Source: Marinitenerispora sediminis
GTDB lineage: Bacteria; Actinomycetota; Actinomycetes; Streptosporangiales; Streptosporangiaceae
NCBI RefSeq assembly: GCF_003336425.1
Contig: NZ_QEIO01000016.1
Location: 46,677-110,676, forward strand
DNA length: 64,000 nucleotides
Direction of reading: 5' to 3'
Below the pieces are notes generated by a model, which saw nothing but the letters and a program-made list of their open reading frames with translations, had not been told where the DNA came from and ran no database searches. Of this stretch, positions 35,793 to 44,900 are shown in pieces (the stretch's first letter is position 1; every line of letters starts with the position of its first letter). Position numbers and translations under genes: made by a program.

Positions 35793-36716
35793 GTGATCGG
35801 TCTGGTCACGGCGCTGTGCTCCGCCGCGATCTACACCTGCGGACTCGTCATGGAGCAGCGCGCCCTGCACCGCGCTCCCGAACTCAGTCCGCGACACCCG
35901 ATGAGGCTGGCCCGAACCCTGCTCGGCAACCGGCGCTGGCTGTGCGGCTGCCTGCTCGCCGCGATCGGCAGCGTGGGCCTGATCGTGTCACTGGGTCTGG
36001 CGCCGGTGTCGGTGGTCCAGCCCGCGTTCGCGGGCGGCGTCGCGACGGGCCTGCTGGTGGCGGCCCTGCTCCTCGGCGAACCGATCACCCGGGGCGAACG
36101 CCTGGCACTGGGCATGATGCCGCTCGCACTACTGCTCCTCGCACTGTCCAGCAGCGAGGCGGCGGACCCCGGCCGCACCGCCGACCAGCCGCTGCTGCTC
36201 GCGGCCAGCCTGGGGTCGCTGCCTGCGGCCATGGCCATCGCCCTGCTCGCTGGCGCGCGGCGCACGTCCGCCGCCATGTCCGCCGTCCTGCTGGCGGTGG
36301 CGGCTGGGCTGGCCCAGGGGACGGCGGGGCTCCAGGGCAAGGGGCTCGGCGGCCTGCTGGCCGACCACGGCCCGATCGGCGCGGTCCTGCCCGCGCTGCT
36401 CTCCCCGTTCCCGTACCTGTACGCACTGGGCTGGGCGGTGGGGATCGCGCTGTTCCAGACCTCCATGCAGCGGACGCGCGCCACGGTCACCACACCCGTG
36501 GCGAACGTGGTCGGCAACGTGGTCACGGTGCTGTTCGGCACGCTCGTCTTCGCCGAGACGCTGCCCACCGAGCCGCTTCCCCTCGCCCTGCGCCTGACCG
36601 GACTGGGACTGACGCTGCTCGTGGTCGCGCTGGTCCGGGGGCAGGCAGGGCAGGCGGCGGCGCAGACGGCCCGACAGCGCGGCGCCACACCCGCCAGGCT
36701 CACCGACGGCGCATAG
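35793..36716 (+). CDS. DMT-superfamily transporter
   Basis: 307 residues from GTG 35793, with GGAAAGG upstream. Ten hydrophobic segments in two EamA-like halves: LVTALCSAAIYTCGLVMEQR, VGLIVSLGLAPVSVVQPAFA, GVATGLLVAALLLGEPITRG, then FQTSMQRTRATVTTPVANVV and VLFGTLVFAETLPTEP. The P-x-x-[FV]-A and E-x-[IL] motifs are those of drug/metabolite transporters. Exports or imports an unknown small molecule. Stands alone. Confidence 0.82.
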   Translation: MIGLVTALCSAAIYTCGLVMEQRALHRAPELSPRHPMRLARTLLGNRRWLCGCLLAAIGSVGLIVSLGLAPVSVVQPAFAGGVATGLLVAALLLGEPITRGERLALGMMPLALLLLALSSSEAADPGRTADQPLLLAASLGSLPAAMAIALLAGARRTSAAMSAVLLAVAAGLAQGTAGLQGKGLGGLLADHGPIGAVLPALLSPFPYLYALGWAVGIALFQTSMQRTRATVTTPVANVVGNVVTVLFGTLVFAETLPTEPLPLALRLTGLGLTLLVVALVRGQAGQAAAQTARQRGATPARLTDGA

Positions 36717-36740
36717 GAGCGGGGGTCAGGCGGTCAGGCG

Positions 36741-36923
36741 TCAGAGGTGGTCCGCCTTCAGGGTGGTGAGGAAGGCGGACCATTCGGGGGCGGGGAAGTC
36801 CAGACGAGCAAGTTCACGGTGCCGGGTGTCCCGGACGCTGGTGACGGGGCCTTCGGCGACCTCAACGCAGTTGCCGGTGCTTCCACCGCTGTAGCTCGAC
36901 TTGTGCCACCGTGAGCCGTTCAT
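36741..36923 (-). CDS. DUF397 protein
   Basis: 60 residues. Typical DUF397: WHKSSYSGGSTGNCVEVAEG, VRDTRHRELARLDFPAPEWS, ending FLTTLKADHL. The ATG overlaps the stop of the XRE regulator gene (ATGA). In Streptomyces such pairs (WhiJ-like locus) affect development; the small acidic DUF397 protein is thought to act against or with its XRE partner. Confidence 0.94.
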   Translation of the reverse strand: MNGSRWHKSSYSGGSTGNCVEVAEGPVTSVRDTRHRELARLDFPAPEWSAFLTTLKADHL

Positions 36924-37726
36924 TGGTCACCTTTCCTGATCTTCTGCAGCATCGCCACCGACGCGGTAGGCGACAACGCCTCAGCCTGTAGCGCACCGTA
37001 GAGCTTGGAGCATCGGCGGACTCCCTCGGGGTTGTCCACGATCTCCTCTCCTACGAGGTGCTCAGCCAACGCCACGGCTGCCCTGTCGGTGAAACTGAGG
37101 ATACGAAGCCCCCCGCTCATGCCTGGATGCTGGGGAGCATGCTGGGGGATGATCTGCAGCCGGATTGTCCCGTCCTCGATCAGGGACAGAACGCGGTCTA
37201 GTTGGCAGTTCATGATCCGCGTATCGCCGACCACCCGCCTTAGCGCGAACTCGTCCACCACGAACCAGAGAAAGACACCCTCCTGTAGAGAGCGCAAGCG
37301 TGATACTCGGGCCTCAACGTCGCGCTCGATGACCTCATCCGGGTCCCATAGCCTCCCCGCGCGCATGGCGGTACGAGCGTAGTCGGCAGTCTGCAGCAAT
37401 CCAGGTATGAGGACCATCTGGTATTCCCGGATCTCGACAGCGGCGCGCTCCAGCAAACTGATGTCACGCCACCATTCAGGAACACCGAGACTGTCGTTGA
37501 GGTCGAGCCACAGCCGCGTCAACGTGCCACCTGTGGAGAGAGCAGCATCCAGAGCCTCCGCATATTCCCGCTTCGGAGCTCGTGTCCCATTCTCGATGGC
37601 CGAGATCAGCGAGTCGGACATATTGACACTGCCCCCCAGCCTCACCTGCGTTATTCCAGCCCCCGAGCGGAGGCGTTTCACCTCAGCCCCGAACCGCGCC
37701 CATACTCGACTTTCTTTTTGCACCAT
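36920..37726 (-). CDS. XRE regulator with DUF5753 domain
   Basis: 268 residues. N-terminal HTH (VKRLRSGAGITQVRLGGSVN, MSDSLISAIENGTRAPKREY) followed by the DUF5753 ligand-like domain (YQMVLIPGLLQTADYARTAM, RLRSLQEGVFLWFVVDEFAL, LRILSFTDRAAVALAEHLVG). Codon use is clearly less GC-biased than in neighbours, common for this family. Pairs with the DUF397 gene and stands divergent from three small genes. ATG 37726 and GTG 37723 are both possible starts. Confidence 0.93.
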   Translation of the reverse strand: MVQKESRVWARFGAEVKRLRSGAGITQVRLGGSVNMSDSLISAIENGTRAPKREYAEALDAALSTGGTLTRLWLDLNDSLGVPEWWRDISLLERAAVEIREYQMVLIPGLLQTADYARTAMRAGRLWDPDEVIERDVEARVSRLRSLQEGVFLWFVVDEFALRRVVGDTRIMNCQLDRVLSLIEDGTIRLQIIPQHAPQHPGMSGGLRILSFTDRAAVALAEHLVGEEIVDNPEGVRRCSKLYGALQAEALSPTASVAMLQKIRKGDQ

Positions 37727-37906
37727 TCCACGTTTCTAGCCGAGAGCTCCACGAGATTCCACACAGTCAACGGCATCGCACAGGAATGTAGCGACTATGG
37801 GCAGGTCAGCTCGCCTTGGGCATTGTGGAGTACCGAAACGAAAAAACCCTCGCGACGGGTCACCACCGTCCGAGGGCACGGCCTCCACCTATGCAGAGGT
37901 GCAGAC

Positions 37907-38137
37907 ATGGAGAATGGTACCTTCCCGACACCCCACCCCGAATCCGCGACCCAGGATGCGCATTATGCCGCTTTTCTCGCGGTCGCCGCCGCTTTCCTCA
38001 CCGGCTATCGCCTGGAACGGTGCTCCGTCCCCGACGGCTGGGAGTACACCGTCCGCACGCCGGACGGCGTCGTCCACACCCGTTGGCGGCTGGCCGACGT
38101 CCAGCGCATCCTCGCGGCCGTCCGGGGCCCGCGGTGA
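37907..38137 (+). CDS. small protein of unknown function, first of three
   Basis: 76 residues from ATG 37907. Sequence includes YAAFLAVAAAFLTGYRLERC and GWEYTVRTPDGVVHTRWRLA, then DVQRILAAVRGPR. No membrane segment; alpha/beta composition. Divergent from the XRE/DUF397 pair, which probably controls it. Its stop overlaps the next start (GTGA). No family recognised. Confidence 0.6.
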   Translation: MENGTFPTPHPESATQDAHYAAFLAVAAAFLTGYRLERCSVPDGWEYTVRTPDGVVHTRWRLADVQRILAAVRGPR

Positions 38138-38418
38138 GCCCGGGGGCACGGCCCGGCGCGCGTGTTCGGACCTACCTGCCCGGCGTGCCCGGCCGGTTCG
38201 CCGATTATCCGGTGTTCGCCGCCGTGGCCGCCCGGCACCACGCCCGCTGGGAGGTCACCCACCACGAGGGCGAGCCGGTCCCCTACCGCGCCCGGCACCG
38301 GACTTGCGAGATCACGCTGGCCAGCGACGACGTGGAGATCCTGGGCTTCGCGCTGTCGGCCTTCGAGCCGGCCTCCTACGTCCGCCCCTACGCCCCGCGA
38401 GCGGAGGAGGCGCGATGA
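38134..38418 (+). CDS. small protein of unknown function, second of three
   Basis: 94 residues from GTG 38134, overlapping the previous stop. Includes VRTYLPGVPGRFADYPVFAA, ARHHARWEVTHHEGEPVPYR and ITLASDDVEILGFALSAFEP. His/Arg-rich middle. No family recognised. Coupled at both ends (GTGA and ATGA overlaps). Confidence 0.6.
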   Translation: MSPGARPGARVRTYLPGVPGRFADYPVFAAVAARHHARWEVTHHEGEPVPYRARHRTCEITLASDDVEILGFALSAFEPASYVRPYAPRAEEAR

Positions 38419-38588
38419 ACCGGCCGCACCGCACGTTGATCTGGTACGGCCGGCACACCCGCCGCTGGTGGGCACTGCACGCCGGGCGGCTCTGGGAGGC
38501 CGCCACGCGCGCGGAACTCACCGCCGCGCTCGGCCGCGCGCCCGGACCCGGCATCGTTAGCGCGCCGAATCGGATCACTCGCGGGTAA
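38415..38588 (+). CDS. small basic protein, third of three
   Basis: 57 residues from ATG 38415, overlapping the previous stop. MNRPHRTLIWYGRHTRRWWA, LHAGRLWEAATRAELTAALG; basic and rich in Trp and Arg. No family recognised. Ends the tightly overlapped set of three that faces the XRE/DUF397 pair. Confidence 0.55.
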   Translation: MNRPHRTLIWYGRHTRRWWALHAGRLWEAATRAELTAALGRAPGPGIVSAPNRITRG

Positions 38589-38611
38589 GGCGTCCCGTGG
38601 CCCGGGGACGG

Positions 38612-39172
38612 CTACCGCCGTTGGGAGAACGTCAGCCTGCGGCGTGCCCGGTCGATCCCGGTGACCACGACCGTGATCTCGTCCCCGACCTGGACCACGT
38701 CCGACGGGTCCACCACCGGCGTGCGCGTGGGTTCCCGCAGCGGAACCAGTCCCTCGACGCCCTCGGCGACCCGCACGAAGAACCCGAACGGGACCAGCTT
38801 GGTGACCCGTCCCGGTAGCTCCCGCCCCACCGCGACGCGGTCGGCGAACGTCTGGAACGGGTCCGGCCGCGTCGCCCGCAACGACAGCCGGGCCTCCAGG
38901 TTCCAGGTGTCGAACTGGAGGAACCGGCCCCAGACGCGCTGCCCGACCTGGACGACGTCCGAGGCCGCCTTGATGCGCGACCAGGACAACTCGGGGATGG
39001 TCACGAACCCGACGCCCGGGAAGACCGGGTGGCCGGGGCCATCGTCCAAGGCCACGAACACGCCGAAGCGCTCGATCGCCGCGACGGTGCCGGAAAGGAG
39101 CTGGCCCTGGTGCAGTGACTCCAGGAACGCCCAGAGTTCCGGGTGCTCCGACCGCCCGCCCACGCCGCCCAT
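38612..39172 (-). CDS. protein with two S1 RNA-binding domains
   Basis: 186 residues from ATG 39172. First S1 domain about 20-95 (LLSGTVAAIERFGVFVALDD, IPELSWSRIKAASDVVQVGQ); second about 112-186 (ELPGRVTKLVPFGFFVRVAE, GVEGLVPLREP, then VGDEITVVVTGIDRARRRLT). Such proteins bind single-stranded RNA. No catalytic domain is attached. Single gene; likely cytoplasmic and ribosome- or RNA-associated. Confidence 0.88.
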   Translation of the reverse strand: MGGVGGRSEHPELWAFLESLHQGQLLSGTVAAIERFGVFVALDDGPGHPVFPGVGFVTIPELSWSRIKAASDVVQVGQRVWGRFLQFDTWNLEARLSLRATRPDPFQTFADRVAVGRELPGRVTKLVPFGFFVRVAEGVEGLVPLREPTRTPVVDPSDVVQVGDEITVVVTGIDRARRRLTFSQRR

Positions 39173-39317
39173 GGCGCCCAGCCTCCCACGCGGAGTCCCG
39201 GGCCGGGGCGGCGCGCCCGGCCGCTGCGGTCACGGCATCGGCCGGACCCCCACCGCAGTTCGCCCGCGCGGCCGTCCCGCAGGCCGCGCGGGCGGACGTG
39301 CGCCGCGTGGCAGGGGC

Positions 39318-39836
39318 TCAGACGCTGACCGCGAACGCCTGGCGCAGCGCCGGGGACGCGACCTCCGCCCAGGCGGCGACGACCTCCGCCGGCTCGGCCA
39401 GCTCGCTGCGGGCCAGCAGCAGGCCCGGCTCGGCGACCCACGCGCCCAGGTCGGAGAGCAGCAGCCGCAGGTCCTCCTCGACCGTCCGCCCGTTGCGCAG
39501 GTCGTCCACGACGGCCAGCGGCACGGCGACGGTGTGGGCGAGCGCCAGCTCCGGCAGCCGGTCCACGAACACCTTCAGCAGGCCGGTGTAGCTGCCGTGC
39601 GCCTGCGGCGAGGCCACGAGCAGGACGTCGCTGGCGGCGACCCGGCGCAGCGCGTCGCGCACGTCGCTGCCGGCGTCGGGGGCGAGCAGCGCCGGTCCCA
39701 GCTCGGCGAGGTCGATCACCTCCACGGCGGCGTCGACGTCCGTGGCGGCGGCGATGGTGCCGGCGGCGTGCAGGGCGGCGGAGCGGACGGCGGAACGGGC
39801 GTCCGGGGCGGCGACGAGCACGGTGAAGCGGGTCAT
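39318..39836 (-). CDS. NADPH-dependent FMN reductase family protein
   Basis: 172 residues from ATG 39836, with AGGAG six bases upstream; the open extension to 40028 is dismissed. Flavodoxin-like fold: VDAAVEVIDLAELGPALLAP, LRRVAASDVLLVASPQAHGS, YTGLLKVFVDRLPELALA. The SPxxHGSYTG loop binds FMN phosphate. Supplies reduced flavin or reduces quinone/azo substrates; related to SsuE/MsuE. No oxygenase partner nearby. Confidence 0.82.
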   Translation of the reverse strand: MTRFTVLVAAPDARSAVRSAALHAAGTIAAATDVDAAVEVIDLAELGPALLAPDAGSDVRDALRRVAASDVLLVASPQAHGSYTGLLKVFVDRLPELALAHTVAVPLAVVDDLRNGRTVEEDLRLLLSDLGAWVAEPGLLLARSELAEPAEVVAAWAEVASPALRQAFAVSV

Positions 39837-40400
39837 GGTGATCTCCTGGTGAGAGCGGCGCGGCGGCCGGGGGAACGTAGCGCTGAGGGTCGACGGGGCC
39901 GGGAACTCCGGTGTTCGCGGCCGGAGGGCGTCAGGCGCGCTGAGGCGCGCCGGGGGGACAGAACGCTGGTCGAATGGGCAGGACGTTCCCATCGGCCCCG
40001 AAGACGGGAGGCCGACGCCAGGGATCACATGGACCGAGGCCGGTGCGGCCGGGCGATCGAGCGCCGCGGGAGTCCTGGGCGGTACAGGGCGGACGGCCCT
40101 GTCACGTGCACTCAGCTACGACAGAGGGCGCTCGCCTGCTGTCGGAGATCGACATGCAGGCGCTGGACGAGCAGCTCACCGGCGGTCATTGCACCATCAT
40201 GAGCGGGCGCCGCCGCTATCGTCAATGCGCGGCGGGCGGTTTTGTCGGCGGCGGCGGGCCGATGCCGGTCACGGGGGCGGGGACAGCGGCCGGGGAATCG
40301 GCGCACGCCACGCGGGTTCTCCTGGGGTTCCCCGACCCGCCTGTTGGACCGGTCGGCGCGGCGCCGCATGATGTGTGGTATCCGGCACAGGAGGCGGCAG
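39837..40400. other. gene-free stretch before nagA
   Basis: 564 bases. Some open frames but none with a start, ribosome site and normal bias. No GntR/DasR-type operator that I could accept. The AGGAGG of nagA is at its end. Confidence 0.35.
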
Positions 40401-41537
40401 ATGGTCTTGGTGACGAACGCACGGCTGGTGACCCCCGATGGCGTGCAGGACGGCTGGTTGCGCGCGGAGCGCGGCCGGATCGCGGCGCTCGGCGCCGGTG
40501 CGCCGCCGGACGGCGCCGCCGGCACCGACCTGGGCGGGCGCTGGGTGCTGCCCGGCGGGGTGGACGTCCACGTGCACGGCGGCGCGGGCGCCGCCTTCAC
40601 CGACGCCGACCCGGAGCGAGCGCGCGCGATCGTGGAGTTCAACCGGCGGAGCGGTGTCACCTCGGTCGTGGGCGGCCTGGTGGCGGCCACCCCGGAGGAC
40701 ACGCTGCGGCAGATCGCCGCGCTGGCCGAGCTGGCCGACTCCGGAGAGCTGGCCGGGATCTACCTGGAGGGGCCGTTCATCGCGCGCTCCCGGTGCGGCG
40801 CCCACGACCCGGCGCTGCTGCGGGATCCGGACCTGCGGGAGTTCGACCGCATGCTCAAGGCGGGGCGCGGGCACGTCCGGATGATCACCGTGGCGCCGGA
40901 GCTGCCGGGCGCGCTGGAGCTGATCCGGGCCGCGGCTGGGCAGGGGGTGGTGGCCGCTGTCGGCCACACCGACGCGGAGTACGACACGGCGCGGGCCGCG
41001 TTCGACGCCGGGGCCACGGTCGCCACGCACCTGTTCAACGCGATGCGCCCGCTGCACCATCGCGAGCCGGGCCCGATCGCCGCCGCGCTGACCGACGAGC
41101 GGGTCACGGTGGAGCTGATCAACGACGGCGTCCACGTGCACCCGGCGGCCGTCCGCATGGCGTTCCAGGCGGCCGGTCCGGAGCGCGTCGCGCTGGTCAC
41201 CGACGCGATGGCGGCGACGGGCCTGGGCGACGGCGAGTACACCCTCGGCAAACTGCGCGTCCGGGTCGCGGACGGGCGGGCGATCGTGGTGGAGACGGGC
41301 GCGATCGCCAGCAGCACCATCGTGCTCCCGGACGCGGTCCGCCGGGCGGTCGACGAGGTCGGCGTTCCGGTGGCGGCGGCGGCGCGCGCGGCGTCGACCG
41401 TCCCGGCCCGGGCGCTCGGCCTGTCCGGAGTGGGCGAGCTGCGCCCGGGGTACCGGGCGGACCTCCTGGTGCTGGACGAGGATCTGGCCACGGCCGGCGT
41501 GCTGGCCGGCGGCGCGTGGGCGGTGCGGCCGGACTGA
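40401..41537 (+). CDS. nagA: N-acetylglucosamine-6-phosphate deacetylase
   Basis: 378 residues from ATG 40401, preceded by AGGAGG at seven bases. Amidohydrolase superfamily with NagA motifs: PGGVDVHVHGGAGAAFTDAD, YLEGPFIARSRCGAHDP, VAAVGHTDAEYDTARAAFDA, THLFNAMRPLHHREPG, LINDGVHVHPAAVRMAFQAA, LVTDAMAATGLGDGEY (catalytic Asp). Converts GlcNAc-6-phosphate to glucosamine-6-phosphate and acetate in amino-sugar use and wall recycling. Full length. No nagB or transporter adjacent. Confidence 0.93.
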   Translation: MVLVTNARLVTPDGVQDGWLRAERGRIAALGAGAPPDGAAGTDLGGRWVLPGGVDVHVHGGAGAAFTDADPERARAIVEFNRRSGVTSVVGGLVAATPEDTLRQIAALAELADSGELAGIYLEGPFIARSRCGAHDPALLRDPDLREFDRMLKAGRGHVRMITVAPELPGALELIRAAAGQGVVAAVGHTDAEYDTARAAFDAGATVATHLFNAMRPLHHREPGPIAAALTDERVTVELINDGVHVHPAAVRMAFQAAGPERVALVTDAMAATGLGDGEYTLGKLRVRVADGRAIVVETGAIASSTIVLPDAVRRAVDEVGVPVAAAARAASTVPARALGLSGVGELRPGYRADLLVLDEDLATAGVLAGGAWAVRPD

Positions 41538-41649
41538 GGCCGATGCCGTCGGCCCATCAGTGCACCGGATTCCGGCCGTTCGGCGGCGCCGATGACCGCG
41601 TGGGGGTGCCGCGTGACCGGGACCGGCCGCCGATGCCGCGCGCTGTCGC

Positions 41650-42581
41650 GGGTGCCGGATGAGAGCCGCCCGTGGTTCGCCGTAGGTCGGGGCGCGGGCG
41701 CGGAGCGTCGTGACGGCGGAGCGGCCGTCGCCGGTGACGAGCGGGTACCGCGGCGAGCCGACCCGGCCGCGCCTGCTCGGTCGCGATGCCCGCCGCGGTG
41801 GTGTACCCGGGGCGCAGGCAGGCGGCGGCATCGGATAGCCGCCGCGCGCCCGCCCGCACCGCGAAGTGGACGAGATGCCCATGGAGCACCTCATCGCAAT
41901 CGGGTCCGACGAGCTCCGCGCGGGCGAGTGCCGCATCCACGTTGCCGAGGCTGCCCGGCGGCGCGTGGCGGCCGCCCTCTCCGGCGAGCCAGCCGACGCC
42001 CCGGGGAACGGACGGCGATGGCGTTCGCGGTTCGACCCGTGCGGCGGGTGACGTTCGTGCGCACGGTGTGCGGCCTGCCGTAGTCGATCGTGTCGGCACG
42101 CCACGCCGCGGCGACGTCGGCCAGCGACAGCCGCGCGTAGGGGCCCTGCGGATCGTGCACGGCCGCGTACCCGCCGTCCACGGCGAGCACGATGAGGTAG
42201 CGGTCGGCACCGATCGGCCCCGCCTTGCCGGGCTGGTACCTGACGCGCCCCATCTCGACCGGGCCGACAAGGACCGAGCCGACGAGGACCGGGCCGTCGG
42301 CCAGGCGGGCGCGGAGGCGGTCGAGGGCGGCGTCGGCGTCGTCCTGGCCGGTGGTCTCCGCGGTCCAGCCGAAGACGGCCAGCGCGTCATCGATGCCGAG
42401 ATCCGGATTCCGGCTGTACGGGTCGGGGAACGGCACCGAGCCGCCGATGAGCCGCATCCCGAAGGAGCTGCCGGTGGACCGTTTCGACCACGGCGGTACC
42501 GGGGGCGTCGCCGCCGAGCACCATGGTCAGGCAATTCGAGTAGCGGTAGGGCCCCGATCCGCGATAGTAAGTGTCGATCAC
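41650..42581 (-). pseudogene. BtrH-like N-terminal peptidase-fold protein, multiply frameshifted
   Basis: Conserved-looking blocks follow each other in four frames: MIDTYYRGSGPYRYSNCLTM and VLGGDAPGTAVVET (to about 42470); SFGMRLIGGSVPFPDPYSRN, LVGPVEMGRVRYQPG, AVHDPQGPYARLSLADVAAA (to about 42050); then LVHFAVRAGARRLSDAAACL; then YPLVTGDGRSAVTTLRARAP near 41720. The order fits proteins with a butirosin BtrH-like N-terminal domain (papain-like fold with Cys near the start). At least three frame changes; clearly inactive unless the sequence is wrong. Confidence 0.65.
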
Positions 42582-42694
42582 GCCGCCATGGTGCCGGTTT
42601 TCCGGGGGAATTCACCATCGGCGGAAGGAGACGGGCGCACGGCGGACCCCGACCTTGACCGAACGCCGGCGCCGCCACCGCACACGAGGACGCG

Positions 42695-43528
42695 ATGTCG
42701 AACATCTTGACCGCTCAAATGCGGATCCACGCGCGCCCCAGGCAGGTGATCGACCGGGCGGAGGCCGAGTGGATCGCCGAACAGGTGCTGGCCGACCGAG
42801 GGTCGTACTGGGTTCCCGTCGTGGTGACGCTCGCGCCGGACCGCCGCCGGGTCGACCTCCAGTACGGGAACGGCAAGGCCGCGGGCTGCGACTTCCTGTA
42901 CGATCACGTCGGCCGGTATGCCGCGGCATGGCTGCGCGGGCACAACGAGGGTGACGAGAGCCGCGACTACATTTCCGGCCCCGATCCGGAGTCCCACGAT
43001 GCGGAGTCGCGCCCCTGCCGGTACGGCTTCGACGAGGTCCGGGTCACCGCTCCTACGGGGGCACTCCCGGCCCCGCCCCCGGCCGGCCACGGGCCCGCCC
43101 CCTCATGGCAACGCCTTTCCGACAGCACATGGCGGCTGGCGGTGGAGGGCCACTACGTGACCGGCAACGACCGTGCGGACATGGAGGCCGGGCCGGTCCT
43201 CCGCGAGATCGTGTGGAACGCGCCGGCCATGGAGGTCCGTCCCGGCGGGCTGGTCACCCCGACGACACCGGCCTACCACGACTCCTCCTTCGCGTCCCTG
43301 TTCCCGCCGGAACTCGGCGCCCTCACCGGGGACGGATCCGCCTCCGGCGAGCCCATCGCGCAGCGGGTCGAGTTCCGCTGGCGGGGACGTGTGGTGCACC
43401 GCGTGCAGCAGGAGTACATGGAGATCCTCGACGAGTGGGACTGGGAGCATCGCAGCGCGGACGGGTGGGACAACTGCGTCGACCCGGGCTACCTCGCGGA
43501 CGATCAGCGGCGAGTGGGCCGGGCGTGA
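42695..43528 (+). CDS. protein of unknown function
   Basis: 277 residues from ATG 42695 with GAGGA four bases upstream. Normal codon bias. Blocks: VIDRAEAEWIAEQVLADRGS, YWVPVVVTLAPDRRRVDLQY, GYGF-like spacer, then LREIVWNAPAMEVRPGGLVT and RVVHRVQQEYMEILDEWDWE. Soluble, acidic, Trp-rich. No signal peptide or membrane segment. I do not recognise a family; it could be part of a toxin-immunity type locus, but nothing shows this. Confidence 0.65.
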   Translation: MSNILTAQMRIHARPRQVIDRAEAEWIAEQVLADRGSYWVPVVVTLAPDRRRVDLQYGNGKAAGCDFLYDHVGRYAAAWLRGHNEGDESRDYISGPDPESHDAESRPCRYGFDEVRVTAPTGALPAPPPAGHGPAPSWQRLSDSTWRLAVEGHYVTGNDRADMEAGPVLREIVWNAPAMEVRPGGLVTPTTPAYHDSSFASLFPPELGALTGDGSASGEPIAQRVEFRWRGRVVHRVQQEYMEILDEWDWEHRSADGWDNCVDPGYLADDQRRVGRA

Positions 43529-43570
43529 CGGGCCAAGAGCCCGCTTCCGGGCCTCCTCCGCCTCCGCGGG

Positions 43571-44527
43571 TCAGCGCCCGGAGCCGGGCGCCGCGCGTTC
43601 GGCGGCGGGGCGCTCGGGCTGCGCCCCCGCCGGCCCGGCGGCCCGCTGGCGGCCCGCGAAGGACGTGATCGCCACCCCGCCGATCAGGAGGACCGCCGCG
43701 ACCATGCCCAGCCCGCTGACGTCCTCGCCGAGGAACAGCGCCGCCGAGCTCATCCCGAACACCGGAACGAGCAGCGAGAACGGGGCGACCATCGACGCGT
43801 CGTAGCGGCGGAGCAGGAAGCCCCAGGCGCCGAACCCGAAGACGGTCGCGCCCCAGGCGACGAAGCCGATCGCGCCGAGCCCGGCCAGGTCGATCGAGCG
43901 CAGCGCCGCCAGGTCGGCGGCCGGTCCCTCGAAGAGCAGGGACAGCACGATCAGCGGCACCGGCGGGACGAGGCTGACCCAGACCATCCAGCTCAGCGCG
44001 TCAGGCGGCGCGGCCCTGCGGGTCAGAACGTTGGACAGCCCCCAGAACGCGGCGGCCGCGATGACCAGTGCGAAGGCGCCGAGCGGGCCCGAGGCCCCCT
44101 GGTCGACGGCGGCGACGGCGATCCCGCCCAGGGCGACAGCCATGCCGAGCAGCCGCACCGGGCGGGGGCGCTCACGCAGCGCGGCGGCGGCGAACACCAC
44201 GGTGAAGACCGCCTGGACCTGCAGGACGAGCGACGACAGACCCGCCGGCATCCCCTGGTGCATCGCGACGAACAGCAGCCCGAACTTCGCGACGCCCAGA
44301 GTCAGCCCGACCGCCGCGATCCAGCCGAAGGCGACCTTGGGCCGGGGCACCAGGAAGACGGCCGGGATCGCCGCGACCAGGAAGCGCAACGCGGAGAAGA
44401 GCAGTGGTGGGAAGTGGGCGAGCCCGACGTCGATGACAACGAAGTTCACCCCCCAGACCACGGCGACGAGGACGGCGAGAGCGGTGTGGGTGGGACGCAC
44501 CAGGCCATCATGGGCGCGCTCCACCAT
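43571..44527 (-). CDS. EamA family (DMT) transporter
   Basis: 318 residues. Ten helices in two EamA repeats: AVVWGVNFVVIDVGLAHFPP, LLFSALRFLVAAIPAVFLVP, LVLQVQAVFTVVFAAAALRE, then SVAPFSLLVPVFGMSSAALF-type second half (SMVAPFSLLVPVFGMSSAAL). RhaT/YdcZ-like amino-acid or metabolite exporter. The ATG at 44527 lies in the left arm of an inverted repeat and has no ribosome site, so the mRNA may be leaderless. Divergent LysR gene is the likely regulator. Confidence 0.88.
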   Translation of the reverse strand: MVERAHDGLVRPTHTALAVLVAVVWGVNFVVIDVGLAHFPPLLFSALRFLVAAIPAVFLVPRPKVAFGWIAAVGLTLGVAKFGLLFVAMHQGMPAGLSSLVLQVQAVFTVVFAAAALRERPRPVRLLGMAVALGGIAVAAVDQGASGPLGAFALVIAAAAFWGLSNVLTRRAAPPDALSWMVWVSLVPPVPLIVLSLLFEGPAADLAALRSIDLAGLGAIGFVAWGATVFGFGAWGFLLRRYDASMVAPFSLLVPVFGMSSAALFLGEDVSGLGMVAAVLLIGGVAITSFAGRQRAAGPAGAQPERPAAERAAPGSGR

Positions 44528-44580
44528 TCAGCACCAGCGCGGATATCTGCATGGTTGGATGTAGTGAAGCTGAATGGTGG
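44521..44580. promoter_or_regulatory. 12-bp inverted repeat between eamA and lysR genes
   Basis: CCACCATTCAGC (44521-44532) and its exact complement GCTGAATGGTGG (44569-44580) with a 36-base spacer. The left arm contains the eamA start codon. Likely binding site of the LysR protein, whose gene starts 320 bases further. Confidence 0.65.
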
Positions 44581-44900
44581 CGGCGCAGGGGCCGTCCTTC
44601 GGCGCCCGCGTCCGCGCAGCGCACGCCGGACCGACGCGGCCGGGCCGGGACCGCGGGGCCTTCCGCCAGGTTCGCATCGGCGCAACCGGAACCCGCGGCG
44701 CTCCTTCGCGCCCATCGTGGACGGCGCCGGTGGTGCTCTCGCGGCCCGGTGGCGCCCAGGCCGGCGCGGCGAACAGGCGGCGCGGGCCGGCCCCGGTTCC
44801 GGCCGCCGGGGCGGGAACGACCCGTTCACGGCCGCCGGTGGAGTCTCCGGCCGCGCCCGGGCCCGCTTCCGGGCCGCCGCACAACCTACGGAGGGACCTC
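44581..44900. other. long leader of the lysR gene
   Basis: 320 GC-rich bases with an open frame in phase with lysR but no homology-like content; GGAGGG lies directly before the ATG at 44901. No other feature seen. Confidence 0.35.

Noticed and set aside
39837..40400. DasR/NagR-type operator upstream of nagA
   Set aside because: Only weak half-site likeness near GTTGGACCGGTC; not enough to call.
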